DNA of 64,000 bases. Origin: Polyodon spathula (taxonomy: Eukaryota; Chordata; Actinopteri; Acipenseriformes; Polyodontidae). Each line of letters starts with the position of its first letter. Within the stretch, counting starts at the first letter, position 1. The position numbers and the translations under genes are program-made. The notes under the pieces are model-generated. The model saw nothing but the letters and a program-made list of their open reading frames with translations. It ran no database searches and had not been told where the DNA came from. Shown here piece by piece: positions 1-11,700 of this stretch. The stretch spans positions 14,739,794 to 14,803,793 of the forward strand of contig NC_054536.1 of NCBI RefSeq assembly GCF_017654505.1, read 5' to 3'.

Positions 1-785
1 GACTGTAGCCTATATCAATGTCTGTGTTGTAGATAAGACAAATGTGTAAGTAAAGTTCTAAAGCCAACTCTGACTATCTTTAGGACCACCTACCTTTTGT
101 CTCGCAAGTCAGCCATAAGCTACTGATGATATAGTAACAAAACTGTCTAGTATTAGCAGTTTCTCGGACGGTTTATCTACAATATAATTAGTAAAACAGT
201 TTCTATTCAAGTTTGTGATTTCTGTTTGTACCAGTTAACATATAAACAAATATTTATACTGTAAATGGGTTATAGAAACAAATGTAAATTACATTTTATT
301 CTCAAATGATAATCAAATGGCACCGTTAGAATATTACATTTAGCAGCTTCAGCGCAACCTGCGTTTTTAATGGATTATTGAACCAGTTGTAAAATGGGCA
401 CTGAAACAGCAAAACAAAGCTGAAAAAAGACAGCACTGTTCAGCCAGAAATAGACGATCAATCTTGTGTTGTCTTGATACCCATGAGGGTTATTTAAACC
501 ACCAGCATGCTCTGGTAAGGACTGGATTTTCATATTTTGGTTTGTATTTTTTTTTTTTTTCATGGTAAAAAATTGCTTATTTCATGGCACTTCACAAGCT
601 TTTAAGATTAAACATAATATTTATTAATTGCATTTAACATTGAAAAGTGTACAACAAATGTTCCTAAGAATTTCAATACTTACCTAAACAACAGTAAATG
701 CTAAATTGCAGAATATTTCATTTTTTATGTCTACCTTTGAAAGTAAAGACATTCTGTTGTTACCATCAGTGAGTTATCAAACAAA

Positions 786-849
<64 letters not shown>

Positions 850-3800
850 GTAAAATAAATAAATAAACCTGCCCCTGCTTGTACTGGACAGAGTGATCTT
901 TATCAAAATAACTTCCGATGTTGGTGACTTTTTTGTTTAAGACATTTAAAAAAAAAAAAAAATCACTATTATAAGTGACTTACAGAGACTGTCATTATGC
1001 AGCACTATGCAATGTGCTCAATCATCTACTGGAAGCAAACTAAACGGGCTGTCAGGTTCTTAGATGTGACAGGTACTGTTTCACTAAAACAAACATACTT
1101 ATTTTTAAGTGCGAAAAAGACAAGTATATTTACACTATTCTTTCAGAAATGGGAATTTCCCATGGAACTATATATTACACGGGTACATTTGGCGGAAATT
1201 GTGAAATCTAACTTCAATTCCTTATCCATATGGTTGACCTGAGCCAAACTGGAATGCTCTGTTTGCCGAGCTTGTTAGACCAGCCTGATTGACAGGAAAC
1301 AAGAAGTATACTAAACCCCTGAAGCACTATATGTGCTTGGGGCATATCCCCTCCAGGCCTACAAACAAGGGTTACATGTCAAGTCTAAGAGAACATGATT
1401 TTGATCAAAATAATCACAGGAAAACTAAAAAGGAGAAACTGAAATGTGATTAAGATCAATAGGAAGTAATAGAATATCTTTGGATCTATTGAGAGTGAAT
1501 TGTGCATTGAAAGTGATTGGAAGGATTTGGTGGATAAGATTGATACAATGTATCCTATTCCCACAAGGTCTGAATTATATGTCAGCAAACATTCCCAACT
1601 GTATGTGAGATATTGCTTTAATTTTAATACTAGTTGATGGCAACCCCTTGAGTATTAAGAAGTAGACCTTTTTATTTTGTTGTTAAGAAACCAGTCACCC
1701 TAGAAATCCCAACTGACATGTGGAGTTGCTCTCAGTTGCTGAAGTTAAACTGGACTGAAGTTAAACAGGATGGCCTCTGCGATTAAAATGGACACCTTGC
1801 ACTCAACTAAAACATTACATGAATAAAAAACCCATTGTGTTGGTGTCTGTTGTATATTTTTGCATAAGGGTGTATCTCAGTGAAATCATGAAGCAGCTTG
1901 TACAAATAAGGATTGCACCATTGCTCCCACCAAAATTATCAAGGCTGGTTGACAGAGAAGTGAATAGTGTGATAGCTAAACAGTAGATAAGTAGGCAAAT
2001 GTAAGTACAGCAATCCAAAATCAATAAATTGTTTTATTAATTTAGTCTCTGGAAGCTCTTGAGCTTAGCTCAGTGGAGTTTACGATGGGCCAGTATAGTC
2101 CCAGTTGACACTGTATAAAACTTGTATGCAGGCAACTACATTCTGTATGGAAAACTAATAATGCAATGGGAATAATGTACACCTAGATGAACGGTGAAGC
2201 AGTTGGCAAAGATCAGCTGTACTTCAGCAGCGAAAAAAAAGTTAGCCACGTAACTGTTGTGATGCACACATTTCCTGAAGTGCACAAGGTGCATGCTGTA
2301 ATGGTTAACAAGATGTTAAGGTCATAAAAGCCCATGCAAAAACAGTTGTACATTGTGTTGTGTCACACTGGCTTGACACATGGATATGTAAGACTGCAAA
2401 AGCTTCCAATTACTTTTCGACACAGTTGTCAGTCAAACTAAAGAGTCGACCTTTTAAAAGGAGCCATGTAGTATATTAATCTGTGTGCAAGCTGTAAAAA
2501 ACTGTCTTCTGACAGAATCAAAGAAAAGAAGCAAAAAAAAGAAGGTAATTTAGGTTCTGATTGACCGGCAGCAGGTCTTGATGTACAGGTAGAGATGTGG
2601 TGCTGCTAAAGGTGATCTCTGGGACTAACAGAATGATTTTGCCAACAAACGTTTATACTTATTTTGATCGACTTTAATTGCAAATCTACAAGGCATCAAA
2701 ATAAATAATAACACATATATGTTTTCTTAAAACACTTTCCATGAAAATAAATGTGGCATACTTATACTTTTGCAAACATCCTACCAGCCAAAAGGTATTG
2801 TAGATTTTCTAATTAGATATATCTGCTGGTTAAAGGAACAAAGTTAATTCTTCGGTATTATGAGCAATAACAGGAGTATGCTTAGAAAGACAATTTTAAA
2901 GAAATAATTGAAAACTATGTATTTAAGAGTTGTTTGCAATTCAGACTTTAGTAAGCAGAGTTTGTTATTACATTCAGTTTCAATACTTTCTCTGTCCTTG
3001 AGCTATAGCAAGTAGAACAAATCATGTACCACATCTCCAGCTTTCAATCAATGATTGGAGTATTGATTGTGTACATGCAACATCAAAAGCAAAACTGACA
3101 GTGGCAGTCAAATTGTGTTATTTATAGAGAGATGCCCTGGAATTTAACACAGTGGTCAATCATTCATTGCAATGAACCCTCAAGGAATTGACTTGAGATT
3201 TTTCAGGAAATGCTTGGCAAGGTACCCTTCTGAAGTTTCATTCTTGTACAAAAAAAAAAAAAAACAGTTGTGTTTGGCTCCTGCTCAAATAGCTGTGGTC
3301 ACCTTTGTTGTAAGGAGTTACTTTTAGCAAAAAAAAAAAATACTTGAATGTATGAGCACCATTAAGAGATTACTGCAAAGCAAATGAAGGAATAAAGTAT
3401 CCACAACTGTAAAACGAAGCATCTCTAAACCAACACTAATCCTGTAATATAGAATAGGGAAATAAAAATTTAGAATGCAGACGAACTAGCGATTAAAAAC
3501 AGCTGACGGATAGCAACAGGAGCGAGACAGATAAAAGATACAGAAAGGTAAATAATTGTGAAGTACAAATCCAAGACCACTAGTGAGATAATAATCTGAA
3601 ACTTCCTGGTAAACAGCCACAAAGCGGTAAAGACAAAGACAGAGACATTGGAATGTTACAACATACAATAAAACTTCCTCATATAAAGACCAGGGATCAG
3701 ATTGGAAGAATAGCCAGTCAGTTGGAAGAATAGCTCAGTTCTGAGGACTTTCACGGAGTTCCAGAGGATGTACATACTGTACACACAGATCATCTTTATA

Positions 3801-5372
3801 TAACATTTTAAGGTCACACTTTTTTTTTCAGAAATTTCTGTTATATAATTCAGTGGGTTGGTTGATGATAAACAGCACTTACAAAAGAGTAATAGTAATT
3901 ATATTCTGGAAAATATAAATCCATAAACTCCTGCTGTGAAAATTAACTTCGACTTACTGCATTCAAAATGACAGTGCTAGATAATGACTTAGGAGGGTAA
4001 GAGAAATACCGTGTGCCATGTGATCAGTCAGCAGTTAACAAAGCAAATGCACAGAAACAGCTTCTGTTAAATAAAAAGATTGAGGTTCATGTTGTTTTTC
4101 AGTTCAGAAGCTCACAACTTTGGAATGAGAAACTGAAATTAAAAAAAAAAAAAAAGATCATTCACTGAAATGTGCAGTGTTGGGATTTCTTTTGGACAGT
4201 TGGCTAAGAATATACTACATGTGTAATGCCATTGCCGCTATTAAAGGTTCAACCATCACAGTCTGATTCAAAACCGAGATACTGTTTGTTGACATGGAAA
4301 ATAATAAAAGGATATTTATCAGTCTGTACAGAGATATTATATTAAATGTAACCATGAGCTCTTAGCAAACTTGTTATATACAAATCCGGTAACTGCAGTA
4401 AACTGTGAAACTAGCATGTAATTCACATTGCCATGCATTAGCAGTCTCTATAAATTCCCTCTGTTGTTTTTACAGCACTTGCACTTGTCCTTGTCCCTTC
4501 TTCTCAAGAACATATTTAACATTCTTCTTTTTCACTTTTAATTGTACCTATGGGATTCATTGGAGTCAATCCCTGAGTTTGTGTCACCATGGCAGCAACA
4601 GAAAAGTTCACCATGTTCGGTGACTTCTCAAAGTTATCTGTGTCACAGGTTTTGGTCAACTGTACAGTACCTGTCAAGTGTAAGCTGGCTGAATTATTTT
4701 TTTTTCTGCTTATTGAATAAGTCCTGCTATTACACAGGAGATACCTGAAGCCAAGCAACTTCATGCCAATCATGTATATCTTCTCGTACTGAAGTGTGTA
4801 TGTAAATGGCTGAATAAACTGTATGTGACAGAAAATGTTTTTTGGGGCATTAAGTTCTCAATTTTAGAGATACGCTTCTAAAAAGAAATACTTGAAATTA
4901 TTAATATGCACATTACCAAATAGTAACCATTTTACAGGTCCAGTAAAATACCTGCTGTCTTAGGAACCCTGATAAGGATGCATTCCTATTAAATGTTTAA
5001 CATTGTTTTTTTTTTTTTATTTATGCCCATTTATTTTACCCCTGATTTTCACTCCAATTTATAATGTCCAGTTATGTTCCTCTTACCACAGCAATTCCCC
5101 AATACCTTGACCAAGCCAGTGTCCTCTTTTAACCCCAGGAATCTGAGAGCGTTTGTCAGCACCAAGCCCTACAGCTGTCTGTTCATCAAGTGCCTGGCCA
5201 GTGGGGTCCGCTCTGCCACAATGAGGATAAGCAGTCTCTGCTGGTTTTGCTTCCATAACCCATTTGACAGCCAGAGCCAGGATGCGATCCTGTGCTCCCC
5301 TGACAGTATGACTCACCCTGAATGTTCAACATTCCTAGTCTTACTGATTCTCCCATCTGGCTATTTTTTTAA
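1..5372. other. Sequence upstream of the first cdh6 coding exon, no gene recognised
   Basis: AT-rich sequence with short scattered open frames that look like noise. It holds a trinucleotide microsatellite near 785-849, several A/T runs, and at 5060-5340 a GC-richer block whose end matches a stretch near 49799. Because exons encoding cdh6 5' UTR are unaccounted for, this may be intron 1 or 5' flank. I see no promoter or RNA gene I can support. Confidence 0.5.
785..849. repeat. (AAT)n microsatellite
   Basis: About 21 uninterrupted copies of a three-base AAT unit. Confidence 0.97.
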
Positions 5373-7440
5373 GAACATAAGAACGTTTACAAACTAGAGG
5401 AGGCCGTTCGGCCCATCTTGCTCGTTTGGTTGTTAGTAGCTTATTAATCTCAGAATTTCATCAAGCAGCTTTTTGAAGGATCCCAGGGTGTCATCTTCAG
5501 TAACATTACTGGGGAGTTGGTTCCAGACCCTAACAATTCTCTGTGTAAAAAAGTGCCTCCTATTTTCTTTTCTGAATGCCCCTTTGTCTAATCTCCATTT
5601 GTGACCCCTGGTCCTTGTTTCTTTTTTCAGGTCGAAAAAGTCCCTTGGGTTGACACTGTCAATACCTTTCAGAATTTTGAATGCTTGAATCAAATCGCCG
5701 CTTAGTCTTCTTTGTCCAAGACTGAATAGATTAAATTCTTTAAGCCTGTCTGCGTATGATATGCATTTTAAACCCAAAATAATCTGGTCGTTTTTCTGTG
5801 CACTCTTTCTAGAGTAGCAATATCCTTTTTTTTAGCGAGGTATCCAGAACTGAACACAATATTCTAGATGAGGTTTTACTAATGCATTGTAAAGTTTTAA
5901 CATTACTTCCTTTGATTTAAATTCAACACTTTTCATTATATATCCAAGCATCTTGTTGGCCTTTTTATATCTTACCCACATTGTCTAGATGAAGACATTT
6001 CTCAACATTAACTCGTAGGTCTTTTTCGTAGATTCCTTCTTCAATTTCAGTATTTCCCATATGATATTTATAATGCACATTTTTATTGCCTGTGTGCATT
6101 ATCTTACACTTGTCTTTATTAAATGTCATTTGCCATGTGTCTGCCCAGTTCTGAATACTGTCTAGATCATTTTGAATGACCTTTGCTGCTGCAACAGTGT
6201 TTGCCTCTCCTCCTATTTGTGTGTCATCTGCAAATTTAACAAGTTTGCTTACAAAACCAAAATCTAAGTCATTAATGTAGATTAGGAAAAGCAGAGGAAC
6301 TAATACGAATATTTACTCCACTGGTTACCTCGCTCCATTTTGAGGTTTCTGCTCTAGTCAGTACTTTCTGTTTTCTACATGTTAACCACTCCCTATTCCA
6401 TGTGCATGCATTTCTTTGAATCCCTACTGCGTTCAGTTTGAGAATTAATATTTTATGCGTGACTTTGTCAAAAGCTTTCTGGAAATCTAAATAAACCATG
6501 TCATATGCTTTGCAGTTATCCATTGTCGATGTTGCATCCTCAAAAAAGTCAAGCATGTTAGTTAGACGTGATCTCCATTTCCTAAAACCATGTTGACTGT
6601 CTCCCAGGATACTCTTACCATATAGGTAATTTTCCATTTTGGATGTTGTTATAGTTTCCATAAGTTTGCATATAATAGAAGTCAGGCTTATTGGTCTGTA
6701 GTTACCTGGTTCAGTTTTGTTTCCCTTTTTGTGGATCAGTATTATGTTTGCAATTCGTCTGCAATTGCAAAGTCTGTCGGTACAACCCCTGTGTCAAGAG
6801 ACTGTTGCATGATCTTTGTTAGAGGTTTGTAAATAACGTCTTTCATTTCTTTGAGTATTATTGGGGGAGTCTCATCCAGCCCAGAGGATTTGTTTATTTT
6901 AAGAGCTCCTAGTCCCTTTAACACTTTGCCTCTATTATGCTATAGTTAGTTAAAACTGGATAGGAACAGGTCGACATGTGGGGAATGTTAACCGTAACCT
7001 CCTTTGTAAAAACTTGTGAAAAGTAATAATTTAATATATTTGCTATTTTTTTCTCTTTGAACATTTTCCCCCCTATTTGAATGTTCTATTGCTGTTATAA
7101 TATTGGAAAAAACAAACAAACAAACAAAAAAAAACAAACAAAAAAAAAACTTTAATTAGTTTTAGCCCCCCTTAGCTATGCTCATTTCTATCTCTGTCTT
7201 GGCCTTTCTAACTTCCTTTTTGACTTGTGTTTGCAGTTCCAAGTACTCTTTCTGTGTACTTTGCTCCCTTTTAAATGCTCTGTAAAGTGCATTTCTCTGA
7301 ATGTTTTTTTTAAACCATTTGGGCAATTTTGTTTTGGATTTAGATTTGTTTACTTTTGGGATGTAATTGTTTTGCGCCTCTAGTACTACATTTTTAAAAA
7401 ATAGCATCCTTTTTTCTGTGGATGTTTTCTCTATTTTTCA
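5373..7440 (-). mobile_element. CR1-like LINE, 5'-truncated copy
   Basis: Reverse-strand relic of a non-LTR retrotransposon. Conceptual fragments in order from 7407 down: the region just after the endonuclease (KTKLPKWFKKNIQRNALYRA), reverse transcriptase blocks (LKINKSSGLDE, QHGFRKWRSRLTN, KAYDMVYLDFQKAFDKV), the catalytic FADD at about 6225, and the C-terminal block (RRLSGDLIQAFKILKGID, RRHFFTQRIVRVWNQLPSN). Several frameshifts and stops break the frame. The 3' end (5373-5435) has the same GAGG-GGCC-TTCGGCCCATC-type tail as the copy at 40303-43162. An A-rich CAAA insertion lies near 7108-7150. Confidence 0.88.
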
Positions 7441-7640
7441 ATGTCTCTAACTGACAAGCCTATGTGACAGGCAATTTAAGCAGTTTCAGTCTGTGGCATA
7501 AAATGATGTGATAAACTGTAAACAATGTATTATTTCCAAACTGGTGTGTGAGTATATAATTATTTTGTCACATTTTATTATTTATCTGCTGAATGGCTCT
7601 TACATTTGAAACTGTAAATAAAAGTGAAGGTATTTTGTTG

Positions 7641-7643
<3 letters not shown>

Positions 7644-7690
<47 letters not shown>
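7644..7690. repeat. (GT)n microsatellite
   Basis: About 23 GT units ending in GTATATTC. It lies upstream of cdh6 coding exon 1. Confidence 0.97.
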
Positions 7691-7694
<4 letters not shown>

Positions 7695-8167
7695 TCTGAG
7701 TCAGTTGACTTGTGATATCAAGGGATTATTTGGTCATGAAGCTAAAGAAAATGGTTTCTAAGACATGACTAATATGGGATCTGTTTCCCCAATGGGAACA
7801 ACGTCTTGTATATTGCAGGATATTAGCTGTCCTGGCTACATGAAAATATACACAACATTGATGTATCTTTTGTACTGTATATAGGCACAATTACCTACCT
7901 ACCATAATACTTTGGGTACCCTGTGGCACAGTACTTGATTCATACAGGATAATTACTATACATGTGGGGCAACTTTATATATACTATGACTATATGTAGC
8001 ACCAAAAATATTCAGCCAATTTTCAATATCCATAGATACATACATTATAAGGTATTTGTATATAAAAAAATAAATAAATAAAACAATATTATCCAGGCAG
8101 TTTAGCAAACCTTAATTGGTGTTAAAGCACATTATCAGAAATCAAATGAATTAATTTAAATTGAATA

Positions 8168-8203
8168 ATATGTATATATATATTTATATATATATATATT
8201 TAA

Positions 8204-8284
<81 letters not shown>
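8168..8284. repeat. (TA)n microsatellite, interrupted
   Basis: TA repeats with an AT-rich interruption near 8197-8211, then about 36 uninterrupted units. It ends about 105 bases before the acceptor of the first cdh6 coding exon. Confidence 0.95.
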
Positions 8285-8292
<8 letters not shown>

Positions 8293-8390
8293 TATACAAG
8301 AAAATACCCATTTAATAATGAACAAAGAAAAACAAAATACAGGAACAAAATGAGCTGGCTAATAGTAACATCTTCACCTCTATGTTTCAG

Positions 8391-8716
8391 GTGGCCCCAG
8401 TGGATGACAAACTGGAGACAATGCAGTTGGGCAGAATTTATTGAGGAGTGACGTGGCAGAAGTGTTCTCTTATTCAGATTCTACTACAGTGGATACAATG
8501 AGAACTTGTTTACTGATAGTACTTTGGGCATGCTTGTCACAACTTGGTGATGCAAAAGCATTATTTAAAAGGACTACAGAGGTTGTCAAGGAAGGGATGA
8601 TGGTGGGGCGAGGAAGTGACGGGTGGGCACTAAAGCGTTCCAAACGAGGCTGGATGTGGAATCAGTTTTTTCTGCTTGAAGAATACACTGGGTCTGATTA
8701 TCAGTATGTTGGAAAG
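8391..8716 (+). CDS. cdh6: cdh6 first coding exon: signal peptide, prodomain, start of EC1
   Basis: The acceptor is tatgtttcag before 8391 and the donor GTAAGG starts at 8717. Bases 8391-8497 are 5' UTR; ATG is at 8498-8500. The exon encodes residues 1-73: a hydrophobic leader [13 protein letters not shown], a short prodomain, furin site RSKR, then [15 protein letters not shown] of EC1. The 8498 start is the only in-frame ATG that directly precedes a signal peptide. At least one non-coding 5' exon must lie upstream but I could not identify it. Ends in phase 0. Confidence 0.9.
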
Positions 8717-11700
8717 GTAAGGGTTTCTTTTATTTATTTATTTATTTTTTTGCATAGATAAATGAAGTAGCTAGAACACAAACAATGTATGCAATCGGCT
8801 TTCAGTGGAATATAGTGGTTGAGTCATTAATAAGATTTGTGAAACTTTATACTTAGGATAATAATAAATAAATAAATAAATAAATAACCAAATTCATAGA
8901 GAACTAACCCTTGGCATTTTTGTCACAAATTCTATGCATTCTATACAAACATATATAGCAAACCTGTGAAAAAAAAAAAAAAAAAACACCAAATAGTCAC
9001 AAGTAGTCATTTTATCTCTCATGCACATTGATTGTTCTGTCCCTCATTATTCTCCCAGAAAGCTGTTCAAGTGTGAAATGTAAAATGTCTTGAGTATTCT
9101 GCATGCTTAATATAAACCTTTTAAAGAAATGATTTCTAGAAAGCCTCTGCTATATAAATCACTCAGAATGGTCGCTTCAGTTAATAAGAAGGGGTTTCCA
9201 AGCTTTTTATTATCTAAGATTGTACAGTAGATTACAAAAAGAGCAGCAAATGGGAAATGCCTGTAGTAGTGTCTTTGTAGTCAATGCAGTGTTTATCATT
9301 ACATGGCCTCCATTTTGCACCATATTGATGCAACAAAATGTGTGGATACCCTTTGAGTGTTGTTTGGTTTACACAGTGAGTATTGTTAAGGTCATCAACT
9401 AAATAAAAACTCATCCCTGGTCATGTTTTGCTAAATGTAAGCTGTTGGCTTAAGATCTGCTTATTCTAATTTCTCATAAGACAGTATAGGTGGACACATT
9501 GCATACAAAATAATATCAACGATAGAGGGACTTTCTAGCTCAAATGGTCCCTGAACTGTAGGTTGACCCCTTGTGTCAATGGATTATGTTAACATTTTAA
9601 ATTATGGTAATGTTAAATATCTCATCCATCCATCAAGAACGAAAAATGAGGTCAAATCTCATCAAAATGGCACAAAAGCTACTCTTTACTCCTTTATGTA
9701 ACCTCAAAAAAGAACAGAAACACACAAGCGCACAAGAACCATGCTTCTGTAACAGAATATGTGCAGGTAATACCCGACTTGGAATCTATGTTTTGATGCA
9801 GGAGTGCACTGACTAATTATGTGTTTGGCATTAGGAGTTTTAATGCCAGAGCAAATCCATTGCCAGAGCAAATATAAGTTATGATGCCTACAAAAAGATC
9901 AATGCTTACTGTAAAATAGAATAGTGGTAAGTGGTTCATTTGTCACTTGACAGAGGCATTTAGGGTCTTGCCCTTTGAAATTGTTGTATGTATTAAAAAT
10001 ATAATCAGTTTTAGCAGAGACTAGTTCCAGCATTAGTGAAAATGTGGTCATGCTAAATTGGATTAATTGATGTCTTACAATATTTTGGCCAGCCAGTGCA
10101 GTTGGCTCTAGTTTTGGAATATGGTTAAGTAAGAGGCATGGGTGTCTGTTAAAATAATGTTACCGTAATGACTGTGGGTAAAACATTCATTGCAATATTT
10201 TCTTATGACCTTTTTTAAGTTCATCACAGCATCAGTGGGAGTGACGAGCCACAGAATAAGCAGCACATTTTTGCTGCCGTGTTCAAATTATTTTGTTGAT
10301 ACAGTGCTTCTGAAACTCAAGGGATGATTCTGTGGGGTTAATAATTAGGTGATGTCTTTGATTTCAGTGAAGCTTTGCTAACTTTTTTGTCAGAAACATC
10401 CATCTGGCTGTACCAAAGAAAGCTGGATCACAACAATCTTCAAGTGACAAATACACGTCAAGTCAACAAACCTTCACAATTAGTGCCTTCATTTGCATGC
10501 TGATTTTTGAACTGGGGTACATCGGGTTTGCATCATTTGATGTACGGGATTTTTGGACTGGGGTACATCGGGTTTGCATCAAACTGCTAAGTGCCTTACA
10601 GGTCATTTGAAGGTGCAATATTTGTTTGTTTGTCAAAATATTAATATGCTGAGGCAAAACAGTGTTTGCATAGTTTAAAGATTTCTCTGAAAATCGACTG
10701 AACCATGGGTACATTTAAGAAGGTTCTTTCTCCAATGTGCACTTGACGCAATTCTTTGTAAAATGGGAACTGTTAGTGATGTAAATCTAGTAACCCTAAC
10801 CAGGAATTCAAGGTTTATTAAAAACATATGCCTGAATGATTTGTTATTATCTTTAACATATTACAAGTTTTGTTTTCCTTTCTATAAAATGAGGATAAAT
10901 TGATAAACCTTGATAAATTTGGACCTGTATGTTATACCAGACCAAGCAATACAAATACACAGATGATGGAACTGTGTCATATAATATAATGTAAATAGCT
11001 TATATACATTCCATGCGATTATGCACATCATCTCTAAATATTGCACCATGGTATTGATTTTAACTTAGTTTTGAGCTTCTTTACCACCAAGAATCTGGTT
11101 ATATACATGTGAAAGTGTGGTTTGCAGTGCTCAGGTGTAGGGGTGATGCAGTGCTCCGGGATAGACAGACACAAGACATTTCACAGTTCAAAACAGCATT
11201 ATTTTGCTGGGTTGTGTGCCAACAAATCTTTAAATAATAATATCCACGGGTTCTACATAACAATGTGTATTGCACCATGCTTAAAAGGAGGGTTACATCC
11301 CAACCGTAAATTACACTTAGAAAAACATACACACTTAACACAGACACTAACACGCAGACAACAACAGTGTGTGCTCTCAGTGCAAGTGGGGTGCAGGTTG
11401 CCAGTGGTGCTCTATGCAGTCCAGCTTTGCATGCTGGCCTCAAGCGACAGCTCCCGAATGTTTTAGCTGTCTAACAGGAAAAAACAGTAACAATTAGACA
11501 GGTACCAAAAAAGCAAAACACAAAACACTCACGATCCCACAGTCCTTGTTTCCTCTCATTAACCACAACAAAGGAACTGATTACAACGTCACATCCCCCT
11601 AAAGTACCCTAAGCCCCGCCCCGCCCTCCTCCAATTCATGACTGAAACTTTGCTCACCGTACTAGGGCGATGACTCCTGGTAGCGTGACCCCGCCCCCTT

